Shown: positions 22,397-29,084 of the stretch, piece by piece
Layout of the letters: the number at the start of each line of letters is the position of its first letter
Position numbering within the stretch: the stretch's first letter is position 1
Source: a virus
Virus record (IMG/VR): IMGVR_UViG_3300031839_000695
Coordinates: 1-37,282 of that record
Strand: one strand, 5' to 3'
Length of the DNA stretch: 37,282 nt
Translations under genes and position numbers: made by a program
The notes under the pieces: model-generated
What the model saw: only the letters and a program-made list of their open reading frames with translations
Databases searched by the model: none
Told to the model about the DNA's origin: nothing

Positions 22397-24934
22397 GTGC
22401 CTGAGTTTCGCATAAAGAAAGACGGCAAGGTTTACAAAGTAACTACTAACACGCAGCAAGAAGCTATTGATCGCGTTCTTGCGCATGTTGGTGAAAAACC
22501 CGCTGCGCCAGCAGAGCCGGAACGCCCTACGCCGCTGCCCAGCGCTGTAGCTACTGCGCAAGAAACGTTTGAGCGGCTAGCTAGCAGGGCTGCGCCGGGG
22601 ATTAAGCCGTTAGAAAGCGGTGTGCTTGCTACCATTGGCGATTACTTAGTTGAAAATCGTCCTAGCGAAATGGATGCAGTACAGCGCGCTTTGCAAAGCC
22701 TACAGCTTGGTCAGGGCCTTGGCGAATACTTACAAACCACCGGTACCGGCCAGCCCACTACGCTTGGACAAGACGTAATGGCGGCTTTAGACGTGTTTGA
22801 CGTGACTGGCGTTGCGCCTGGGCTTGGCAAAGGCGTTGCTGCTGGAGCGCGCGCGGCCACTGATGTAGCACGCCGTGCCGCTGGTATGGTTAGCGACTTA
22901 GAGCCCCTGTCTATGGCACGCATTAAAAGCCCTGTACTGCCAGAAGAAGCGACGGAAGCGCTTGTAGCTTTTGATCGGCAGGTTACGGAGCGCGTTAAAC
23001 AGTCTCCGTTTGTAGACAACAAAGAGCAATTTGGTTGGGTGCAGAACTGGGGCATGGGGCTTACTGATTCTGTTCGTCAAAAGATTAGCCCAGAGGCAGG
23101 CGCTAAGCTACAGGTGGCTGACGAAACGGCAATGCGTCAAAACACCTTGGATGCGCAAGAGTTTGTTGAAACAAAAGCTATGCGTCGTGTTTCTAATTTA
23201 TTCGACACGGACGACAAGTTTGCAGGAATGATGCTTGACTTTTCCCGTGGTGCTGAAAGCAAAAAAGCTATTGAAGACTACATTGAACAAAAGATTGATA
23301 AGCGCCTTCGTAATCGTGCTTTACGTTTTGACAGCAGTGTAGATGCTTTTAATAAGTATATGGACTGGTCAGCAAAAAACAATAACAGATGGAATGTAGA
23401 AGCTGGTGAGTACCGAGGCGGAGGTGCTTTGTCTCAAATGGATATGTTTGGGGAGCCCGCAGAGGAGTGGTGGCTTCACACGCAAAAGGTGCGCGGTTTT
23501 GATAAATCTGCTAGAATAGAACCAGTTAGTAAACTAAACGAAAAAGACGTTCTTAGTTTTGAAGACGATCCGTACAACATGGCGGTTGACTTGGCGTCCA
23601 AAGAACGTACGCGTGGTATTGTTAAAGAAGGCGATAAGGTAAACGTTAGGGAGTATGCAAATCCTTTTGTTACTAACGCTAATCGTATCTATAATAACAA
23701 TCGTGTTCTAGCTGTTAAAGACGCGTTTGGTCTTCCTAATGTAAATACAGGCGCAGACGGCGTTATGGGCCTTCTTGAAAGCAACGCAAAGCAAAGAGGA
23801 TTAGGCGATACAAGCGCTCGCGCACTACGCAATGCTACCGTCACGCTACTAAAAGGCCAAAATAGAGCAGCCGATGCGGGGTGGCGTGCCCTTCAAAGCA
23901 GCGGTTACTCTGTCCTTTCTGGTCCCATGACGGCTATTCTAAACATGCACGATCTTTCTGTTGCTGTGTGGAATAACGGCATCAAGGCTTCTCTTGGTCT
24001 ATTTAATCCGCGCTTAAAAACCGCTGCTAGTTTAGAGCGTCTTGGTCTTACCCAGCAAAACGTAGGCGAGTGGTTTCAACGCGTACGCAAAGAAGGCGCT
24101 AAAGCAACTACTGCAGAGCGCGCAGAAATGCTAGCAAATATGTTTCGCGACGTTACCATGAACTTTGGTTTTAAACAGTTGGATGCTTTAGCTAAACACG
24201 GTGTTGTTCGTATTGTTGCACAAGATACGCTTAACCGCGCACGGCGTGGTACATTACGCGAGCGCTGGGCTGGCTACCTTGAGCCTGCAGATTTAGCGCG
24301 TCTTGAAGGAGCGCTTAAGCGTACCAACGGCGACGTAAGCAAGATGAACGCTAAAGAGGCTAAGCTATACGATCAGATTTTAACGGCAGGGCTTGGGCAG
24401 CAGCAGCTTATTTCTGCTGGAGGGCGTCCCATGCGCTGGCTTGAAAAGCCTAACCTTCGTCCAATGTGGATGATGCGCGGGTTTGCGATCAAGCACAACG
24501 CTTTGCTGTCTGATCGTATTGCTAAGAAGCTTCGGGCAGGCGATACAGCAGGTGCGGCAAAGGAAGCTACGATGTACTTGGCACTTCCTGGCGCGGCCTA
24601 TGCGGGACTTAACGTGGGCCGTAGGGCTATGTTTAAGGAAGACTATGAGCCTACCGAAGAAGAAGTGATGTATTCTTTAGCAGACTCTGTGCTTGGCCCC
24701 CTTAGCCTTAACAGCATGAGCCTTGGCTCGCAATACGAGCGCTCGTTGTGGCAGCGTGGAGACATTGCGCAGCTTGTAGCAAACGGCGTGCTTCCGCCCC
24801 TTGGACTTTATGGCGACGTTGCTGGCGGCGTTATGAAAGCAATTTCTAAGGGTGACGTTGAGGAAGTGGCTGATATTGTTGCTGAAAGCCCTTTCTACAA
24901 GCAGTGGTCTAACTTCTTTGACAACATAGACTAA
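22397..24934 (+). CDS. Large internal virion / DNA ejection protein (gp16-position), 845 aa
   Basis: Largest protein of the genome and last of the structural block. The N-terminus MPEFRIKKDGKVYKVTTNTQ...EAIDRVLAHVGEKP is a short beta-type module seen at the start of other phage ejection proteins, followed by Pro/Ala linkers and long helices. The C-terminal third (SLGLFNPRLKTAASLERLG..., MRWLEKPNLRPMWMMRGFAIKHNALLSDR) has amphipathic helices suited to membrane contact. I do not see the lytic transglycosylase signature of T7 gp16; wall degradation is left unassigned. ATG-less start: the codon at 22397 is GTG, preceded by GAGGACTAAAC. Confidence 0.72.
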   Translation: MPEFRIKKDGKVYKVTTNTQQEAIDRVLAHVGEKPAAPAEPERPTPLPSAVATAQETFERLASRAAPGIKPLESGVLATIGDYLVENRPSEMDAVQRALQSLQLGQGLGEYLQTTGTGQPTTLGQDVMAALDVFDVTGVAPGLGKGVAAGARAATDVARRAAGMVSDLEPLSMARIKSPVLPEEATEALVAFDRQVTERVKQSPFVDNKEQFGWVQNWGMGLTDSVRQKISPEAGAKLQVADETAMRQNTLDAQEFVETKAMRRVSNLFDTDDKFAGMMLDFSRGAESKKAIEDYIEQKIDKRLRNRALRFDSSVDAFNKYMDWSAKNNNRWNVEAGEYRGGGALSQMDMFGEPAEEWWLHTQKVRGFDKSARIEPVSKLNEKDVLSFEDDPYNMAVDLASKERTRGIVKEGDKVNVREYANPFVTNANRIYNNNRVLAVKDAFGLPNVNTGADGVMGLLESNAKQRGLGDTSARALRNATVTLLKGQNRAADAGWRALQSSGYSVLSGPMTAILNMHDLSVAVWNNGIKASLGLFNPRLKTAASLERLGLTQQNVGEWFQRVRKEGAKATTAERAEMLANMFRDVTMNFGFKQLDALAKHGVVRIVAQDTLNRARRGTLRERWAGYLEPADLARLEGALKRTNGDVSKMNAKEAKLYDQILTAGLGQQQLISAGGRPMRWLEKPNLRPMWMMRGFAIKHNALLSDRIAKKLRAGDTAGAAKEATMYLALPGAAYAGLNVGRRAMFKEDYEPTEEEVMYSLADSVLGPLSLNSMSLGSQYERSLWQRGDIAQLVANGVLPPLGLYGDVAGGVMKAISKGDVEEVADIVAESPFYKQWSNFFDNID

Positions 24935-24940
24935 AGCGTA

Positions 24941-24971
24941 GCGCCCGCTGAGCAGCACACTCGGCGGGCGC
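24941..24971. terminator. Bidirectional hairpin between converging blocks
   Basis: GCGCCCGCTGAG (24941-24952) pairs with CTCGGCGGGCGC (24960-24971) over 12 positions, with one G-U, and a 7-base loop. It is the only sequence between the structural block's last stop and the minus-strand mazG stop (24981), exactly where both transcripts should end. T-runs are lacking on both sides, so it may act as a bidirectional or Rho-assisted terminator. Confidence 0.75.
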
Positions 24972-24980
24972 CTTGCCCCT

Positions 24981-25304
24981 CTACAGGTCCTCCTCCTTCA
25001 CGAAGATGCCGTGGCGCATCTGTCCTTTGCGGTCCTTAATCTTGTTGTAGCTGACCGTTAGCGCCTGCTTCAGCGTAAACCCGTTACGCGTCGCAATGTT
25101 AATCAACACCACCAAGCAGTCGCCTAGTTCATCCCGCAAGTCAAAGCCATCATGGACATCTTGGTCCAGCTCCTGCACTTCCTCTAGCAGCTTGTGCATT
25201 TGTGCTGCGTCGCTGCTGCCTAGGATTAGGTTGCGGTCGTCATGCCACTCAGCTACGCGCTGCTCTAGTTCTTCAAAGCTCACTTCGTCAACTCCCTTGC
25301 CCAT
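24981..25304 (-). CDS. mazG: MazG-like nucleotide pyrophosphohydrolase, 107 aa
   Basis: Contains the MazG metal-binding motifs: KLLEEVQELDQD (EExxE) and LRDELGDCLVVLINIA (ExxD type), in a single all-alpha domain of the usual short phage size. The family hydrolyses NTPs or dNTPs to monophosphates; phage versions are thought to recycle nucleotides or alter host stress signalling. It is last in the minus block, overlapping the upstream gene by 25 bases. The ATG at 25304 has a weak ribosome-binding site, consistent with coupling. Confidence 0.88.
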   Translation of the reverse strand: MGKGVDEVSFEELEQRVAEWHDDRNLILGSSDAAQMHKLLEEVQELDQDVHDGFDLRDELGDCLVVLINIATRNGFTLKQALTVSYNKIKDRKGQMRHGIFVKEEDL

Positions 25305-25498
25305 ACACGTTCATTGATGTGGCTATTGTAGCAGTGGTTCTTGTCGAACCAGAACAGGTCATCCAGTGCCTCTTCGGCCCGCTCCCAGCCCTCGCGGTGG
25401 CAGCGCCCTGATACGGACTCATACGGCAGTCCGTTCAGGAACACTACGTTAGCGAGGACAGATAAGGCGTGGAAGACGCGGTGCAAGTACCCTTTCAC
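25280..25498 (-). CDS. Conserved phage hypothetical protein, 72 aa
   Basis: M(GTG)KGYLHRVFHALSVLANVVFLNGLPYE, then SVSGRCHREGWERAEEALDDLFWFDKNHC. The HALSVLANxxxxNG...SxSGRxxREGW..A....DDLF..DxNHC pattern resembles small phage proteins of unknown role. The GTG start overlaps the preceding stop (GTGA) with GGAGG in front. Mostly helical, two conserved-looking cysteines. Confidence 0.7.
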   Translation of the reverse strand: MKGYLHRVFHALSVLANVVFLNGLPYESVSGRCHREGWERAEEALDDLFWFDKNHCYNSHINERVWARELTK

Positions 25499-25728
25499 GG
25501 CCCATACCTCCGCTCAATCAGCAGCTCCAAGTAGTGAATGGCTTTGAGCAAGTCTTCCTTGCCGCCCTTCTGCTCGTGGCGCGTCACGTACTTCACCACG
25601 TTGCCTTCCATAAAGCCCAGCCCGTTCTGGTAGATGAAGTCGATGGGCTGAATAGCTAGGCGGTAGTGGTCCCCGCCTTCCTGGCGCTGGTCAGCCTTAG
25701 TGGACGGGGCCGTCGTAGCTTTCTTCAC
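25495..25728 (-). CDS. DUF3310 (SaV-like) protein, 77 aa
   Basis: From GTG25728 it reads MKKATTAPSTKADQRQEGGD, then HYRLAIQPIDFIYQNGLGFMEGNVVKYVTRHEQKGGKEDLLKAIHYLELLIE. GGDHY, IQPIDFI, GNVVKYVTRH, KGG..DL.KA.HYLELL are hallmarks of DUF3310, found in nucleotide-metabolism regions of many phages. GGAGGTTTTGAAA precedes the GTG, so I prefer it to the longer frame up to 25833, whose extra N-terminus overlaps the upstream gene. Biochemical role unknown. Confidence 0.8.
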   Translation of the reverse strand: MKKATTAPSTKADQRQEGGDHYRLAIQPIDFIYQNGLGFMEGNVVKYVTRHEQKGGKEDLLKAIHYLELLIERRYGP

Positions 25729-25984
25729 TTTCAAAACCTCCCATGATGAGTTGGTACTTACCGATGTCAAGCAGCATGTTAACGGTGTCAGGATGTAGGC
25801 CGTTAGAGGCCAGTACAAACTCCCTGCCTTCAATGAAGATGACGCAAGCGCTCTCCACCGCTACCTCTGGGTTGTCGTCTTCAAAGGTGCCGAGCGCATC
25901 GCGCAGCGACTGAAGCATATCGACAACCTTGTGCTTGTCCTTGCTGTTCTTTTTGAAGTCTCCTTTAACTACCTTCATGCCCAA
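25697..25984 (-). CDS. Hypothetical protein, 95 aa
   Basis: MGMKVVKGDFKKNSKDKHKV, then VDMLQSLRDALGTFEDDNPEVAVESACVIFIEGREFVLASNGLHPDTVNMLLDIGKYQLIMG. A mixed alpha/beta fold with a terminal acidic tail. It overlaps the stop of the upstream 58-aa gene and the start of the DUF3310 gene (32 bases), as usual in this operon. MKVV at 25978 is an alternative start. No family assigned. Confidence 0.65.
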   Translation of the reverse strand: MGMKVVKGDFKKNSKDKHKVVDMLQSLRDALGTFEDDNPEVAVESACVIFIEGREFVLASNGLHPDTVNMLLDIGKYQLIMGGFESEESYDGPVH

Positions 25985-26151
25985 TCATCCCATCGTTCCA
26001 TGTATTCTAGGAAGCGTTCCCGGTTGTCTAAGATATGTCCTCTAAGCACTTCTACCAGCTCCTCTGTAGTTATGTCGCATAGCTCAAAGATTTCTATAGC
26101 GTCGCAGTTATTAAGGACACGCTCAATTAGCGGGTCTTCGTGCAGCGTCAC
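25975..26151 (-). CDS. Small conserved phage protein, 58 aa
   Basis: From GTG26151: MTLHEDPLIERVLNNCDAIE, then IFELCDITTEELVEVLRGHILDNRERFLEYMERWDDWA. The pattern DAIEIFELCDITTEELVEVL...I..NRE.F (D.DEI.ELL.ITSEEL...F) is frequent in small phage proteins of unknown role. The start overlaps the preceding stop as GTGA, and AGGGTTGAGCC lies upstream. Acidic and helical. Confidence 0.7.
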   Translation of the reverse strand: MTLHEDPLIERVLNNCDAIEIFELCDITTEELVEVLRGHILDNRERFLEYMERWDDWA

Positions 26152-26840
26152 GGCTCAACCCTCCTGATTTTCGATCCAAGGTCCATCGGCTCCGGGTACG
26201 GTACGCCATCAATGACCACGCCGCAGCCAATGATGGGCTTGAGCTTGAAGTGTCGCCCATAGGCAAAGGCGAGGTGCTTCTGGTTGACGCCGCAGCCTAC
26301 CGCCATGCCCCACACCAGCTCCCTGTCGCTAGCCGTGTAGCTCACGCCAAGGTTGCTGTGGTTGTGGCCTGACACGGTGCACTGCATGCGCTGCTTGGCG
26401 TCGTTACGGAAGCCGTTGACACCGTTAGCGCTTTCGCCGTGATGGTACAGCACGCCGTCAATCTCAATGCTTTCCTCAATCTGCCAGCCCTTCGGCATTT
26501 CCAGCAACTCTTCCAGGGGCCGCATGTAGATGGAGGGCTCCATGCCTAACTTCCGTAGCTGCCGTGCCGGGATGCGGTCATGGTTGCCAAGGATCAGGGT
26601 GAGCTTGGGGAACGCTGCGTACCAGCGCTTAGCCCGCTCCAGTGCAGACTCGTACTCTCCGTGTACGTTGTGCAGCAGCGGCTCGCTGTCGTGGAATGAC
26701 AGGCTGTGGTTGTCGATGAAGTCACCAATGTGTACCACAGTGTCCACCTTCCAAGCCTTAAACTGCTCTTGGCAAAACTCCAAGTAGCCGTCAAGCTCGT
26801 AGGGCAAGTGTGTGTCACCGATAATGCCGACCCTTGCCAT
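26148..26840 (-). CDS. Calcineurin-like metallophosphoesterase, 230 aa
   Basis: All five metal-site motifs are visible: GDTH (D9, H11), GDFID (D40), GNHD (about residue 87), the HG of YHHGES, and GHNH towards the C-terminus. The family cleaves phosphoesters with two metals. Phage members include nucleases and nucleotide phosphatases, so the substrate is open. It starts at ATG26840, after the preceding HNH gene's stop; the frame upstream overlaps that gene. Confidence 0.85.
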   Translation of the reverse strand: MARVGIIGDTHLPYELDGYLEFCQEQFKAWKVDTVVHIGDFIDNHSLSFHDSEPLLHNVHGEYESALERAKRWYAAFPKLTLILGNHDRIPARQLRKLGMEPSIYMRPLEELLEMPKGWQIEESIEIDGVLYHHGESANGVNGFRNDAKQRMQCTVSGHNHSNLGVSYTASDRELVWGMAVGCGVNQKHLAFAYGRHFKLKPIIGCGVVIDGVPYPEPMDLGSKIRRVEP

Positions 26841-26841
26841 G

Positions 26842-27201
26842 CTATTTACTCCTCTTCTTTGCGTCACGTTCTTCGTTAGTCTTGGCTTGGTGGCACTCTT
26901 TACACAGCACTTGGAATCCATCAGCTTCGCAAAACATACGCTCTACGAAACCGGGGAGGTCGTCGTAGTTCCGTAACGACCCGCACTGTACAATATGGTC
27001 CACTTCCACCTGCCTTGTCCCAAACCAGCCGCCGCAGTGGGCGCATTCGTAGGTGTTGTACGCTACCTTAGCGGCTTGCTTGGCGCTGTGCTTCGGGCCC
27101 CAGCGTTGGAAAGCAGAGCGGAGGGCGCTACGGATAAAGCCAAAGTAGCGTGCCTCCGTCCACTTGCCATCATTACGCGTCCGTGCTACTCGCTTAGTCA
27201 T
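26842..27201 (-). CDS. HNH nuclease, 119 aa
   Basis: Basic N-terminus (KRVARTRNDGKWTEARYFGFIRSALRSAFQRWGPKHSAKQAAKVAY), then ECAHCGGWFGTRQVEVDHIVQCG and GFQVLCKECHQAKTNEE. The CxxC...CxxC zinc framework around DH...H fits a beta-beta-alpha metal nuclease. This type sits at a fixed place between exonuclease and phosphoesterase genes in many T7-like marine phages and may do recombination or resolvase work (T7 gp3 position) rather than homing. Eight-base overlap with the upstream 53-aa gene. Confidence 0.8.
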   Translation of the reverse strand: MTKRVARTRNDGKWTEARYFGFIRSALRSAFQRWGPKHSAKQAAKVAYNTYECAHCGGWFGTRQVEVDHIVQCGSLRNYDDLPGFVERMFCEADGFQVLCKECHQAKTNEERDAKKRSK

Positions 27202-27355
27202 CCAGTGTTTCCAGTATGATTCTAATCCGGTGGCGGTCCTTAAGCCACATCTTGATCATACGCAGTAGTGGTTTAAGCTGCTGAGGGTAGGTCAGGACAT
27301 GCTCTACGCGTCCACTGGGAACGCCCACAGCTCCCCCTCCTGCCTGCGAATCCAT
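27194..27355 (-). CDS. Small protein, 53 aa, overlapping exonuclease
   Basis: MDSQAGGGAVGVPSGRVEHV, then LTYPQQLKPLLRMIKMWLKDRHRIRIILETLDD. Its first 52 bases lie inside the exonuclease 3' end, but GGGAGGCAGCT six bases before ATG27355 is among the best ribosome-binding sites here. The C-terminal half is a basic helix. Only part of it fills a non-overlapping gap. Moderate support, no family. Confidence 0.55.
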   Translation of the reverse strand: MDSQAGGGAVGVPSGRVEHVLTYPQQLKPLLRMIKMWLKDRHRIRIILETLDD

Positions 27356-28035
27356 AGCTGCCTCCCTTGTCGTAGTAGCCAGTCGTCCAGTATCTGCTCC
27401 TTCTCGTCCACACACATGCCCACCTTATCGAAGGCTTCAGCGTACACGTTACGAACGTAAGCGTACATCTCAGCGGGGTCGTACATATCTTCGATGGGAT
27501 CAAGGAGTTTGCGTGTGGCCTTCTGGCCCAAGCGCTTGAACAATCCGGGGATGTTGTCCGTAGCGTCGCCAGTGATTAGCTGCTTGTAGAAAAAGCGGTC
27601 TGCATCTTCGGGTGACACGTGAAATAACTCCCTGCGCCTCCAGTTCCAGTGCCAACCGGGGACGCCGTACAGGTCTTTGTCTAGCGTTGCAATACCGTGG
27701 CCGTGCTGACACGCCATATAGCCAAGCTTGTCGTCTGCCTCCTCGCCTTCAACCACAACGGCGCCCAAAGAGTCAATCATGTACTCCTTGAGCGCCGTGA
27801 AGTGTTGCGGTTTGTCGGACTTACGGTTGCCTTTGTACGGGTAGGTGTCACAGGCGTACTCGTGCCGGTAGTTCCCTTTGCCCGTTAGGTAGATTTCAAC
27901 GCCCTCCGCCCGAAGCTCCTGCATAATCTGCTCGCAGACGGAGCGCGCTGAACGACAAGCAAACGCAATGGGGTCATCCTTGGCGGCGAACGCCACGCTA
28001 TACAGAATGATGTCGCCGTCCAGACCCCAGCGCAT
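27304..28035 (-). CDS. 5'-3' exonuclease (T7 gp6 / FEN-like), 243 aa
   Basis: PIN/FEN nuclease fold with the acidic set D6/D8 (GLDGD), E99/D101/D102 (EEADD), D119/D121 (TLDKDL) and D157/D160 (TGDATDNIPG), plus the bridge motif YKGNRK (68-72). It removes RNA primers and degrades host DNA for nucleotides. Its ATG overlaps the SSB stop (TAATG), so both come from promoter P4. Length is shorter than T7 gp6 (about 300 aa) but all key residues are kept. Confidence 0.9.
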   Translation of the reverse strand: MRWGLDGDIILYSVAFAAKDDPIAFACRSARSVCEQIMQELRAEGVEIYLTGKGNYRHEYACDTYPYKGNRKSDKPQHFTALKEYMIDSLGAVVVEGEEADDKLGYMACQHGHGIATLDKDLYGVPGWHWNWRRRELFHVSPEDADRFFYKQLITGDATDNIPGLFKRLGQKATRKLLDPIEDMYDPAEMYAYVRNVYAEAFDKVGMCVDEKEQILDDWLLRQGRQLWIRRQEGELWAFPVDA

Positions 28036-28481
28036 TACAGCACCTCGGCCATTGCGTCTTCGTCTACGCTGACTTCGGGCTTAGCCAGCTCTTCGATAGC
28101 CATGCTGACTAGCGAGGGGCGGCATACGCCGTCGCGTCCCTTGTACGCCTTGATCTTAGCGCGCACCACAGAGCCATACCCAATCTCGCGAGGGCTGCCC
28201 TCAAAGGGCGTCTTGCCGTCATCTTCAAACAAGATGTTAAACTTGCCGCTGTTATCAATCGGGTACTGCGACTTGCACTCAATGAACCGACCACGTGCGT
28301 ACTTGTCGTCGGGCTTCTGCTTAGTTTCCACTCCTAGCTCTTCCAACCGCTCAAGGGCACGGTCGCTGAGGTTGGTGAGTTGCACACCGTACTTGCCGGT
28401 GGGTGCGCCACGGTAGGTGATCTCGTCCACCAGGGACGGGAAGCTAACGGTAGCGCGGAGTTGAACGATTTGGTTTTCCAT
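28035..28481 (-). CDS. Single-stranded DNA-binding protein (gp2.5-like), 148 aa
   Basis: OB-fold-like protein beginning MENQIVQLRATVSFPSLVDE, with YARGRFIECKSQYPIDNSGKFNILFEDDGKTPFEG and SVVRAKIKAYKGRDGVCRPSLVSMAIEEL, and an acidic tail (SVDEDAMAEVL), as in phage SSBs whose tail contacts polymerase and helicase. ATG28481 has AAGGAACTAAAC; the frame upstream to 28520 lies in the promoter leader. It is the first gene behind P4. Confidence 0.85.
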   Translation of the reverse strand: MENQIVQLRATVSFPSLVDEITYRGAPTGKYGVQLTNLSDRALERLEELGVETKQKPDDKYARGRFIECKSQYPIDNSGKFNILFEDDGKTPFEGSPREIGYGSVVRAKIKAYKGRDGVCRPSLVSMAIEELAKPEVSVDEDAMAEVL

Positions 28482-28527
28482 GTTTAGTTCCTTGTTAGTT
28501 GCGTGGCCGGTGTTGACCACTGGTATT

Positions 28528-28556
28528 ATCTTCTCATATTACTGCGCGTTTGTCAA
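28528..28556 (-). promoter_or_regulatory. Promoter of the SSB-exonuclease group (P4)
   Basis: On the minus strand TTGACA (28556-28551), 17 bases, then GAAGAT (28533-28528) in TATGAGAAGATAAT. It fits the family except for one -10 base. The -35 box begins just after the HNH/AP2 stop, and the predicted start is about 40 bases before the SSB ATG. Confidence 0.8.
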
Positions 28557-28559
28557 GCG

Positions 28560-29084
28560 TTATGCAGCCCTCCCGTGGTTAACATGAAAGCCATGCTTAA
28601 CATCTGCTGCAGCACGTACCGCAACTGCATCTTCTAGTTTTTCAAAGCAACCAAGGTGAACTTTTTTTCCATTCACTTTCAGTTGTGCCCGCCATTTTTT
28701 GCTACGTTTGATAAAGTAGACTCCAGTATATCCTGAGGTATTGTCTGATCTACGTTTTGTGTTCTTTCGATTTGTTAAAGCGTCTACCATGCGTAAGTTT
28801 GAAAGCCTATTATCCGACCTTACTCCATTAATGTGGTCAATTTCAAATATTCCGACGTCCCACCCAGTAGCCATCTTGTAACAAATACGGTGCGCTTTAT
28901 ATCGCACATTATCAATACATACTTTAACGTATCCATGAGGTTTGTCTATAACACCAGCAAGTTGTCCGGCCTTAGCTGTCCCTCTTCGATTAGTTTTCCA
29001 CCGCAGCTCGCCGGTTTGAGGATTGTACCGCAGCAATTCATTAAGTCTTTTGTTAGACGGCAGTTTTTTAAATTTAGGTTTCAT
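28560..29084 (-). CDS. HNH endonuclease with AP2 DNA-binding domain, 174 aa
   Basis: Central HNH_3 nuclease (YKAHRICYKMATG...FEIDHINGVRSDNRLSNLRMV) followed by an AP2-type domain (TSGYTGVYFIKRSKKWRAQLKVNGKKVHLGCFEKLEDAVAVR). This pair is the classic free-standing phage homing endonuclease. It is inserted between polymerase and SSB, starts at the polymerase stop (TAATG), and has A/T-richer codon use than its neighbours, as expected for a transferred element. It probably cuts intron- or endonuclease-free relatives near this site. Confidence 0.9.
   Translation of the reverse strand: MKPKFKKLPSNKRLNELLRYNPQTGELRWKTNRRGTAKAGQLAGVIDKPHGYVKVCIDNVRYKAHRICYKMATGWDVGIFEIDHINGVRSDNRLSNLRMVDALTNRKNTKRRSDNTSGYTGVYFIKRSKKWRAQLKVNGKKVHLGCFEKLEDAVAVRAAADVKHGFHVNHGRAA

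Noticed and set aside
25729-25833. Longer N-terminus for the DUF3310 protein
   Set aside because: It overlaps the upstream gene in another frame, and GTG25728 has GGAGG at a proper distance.
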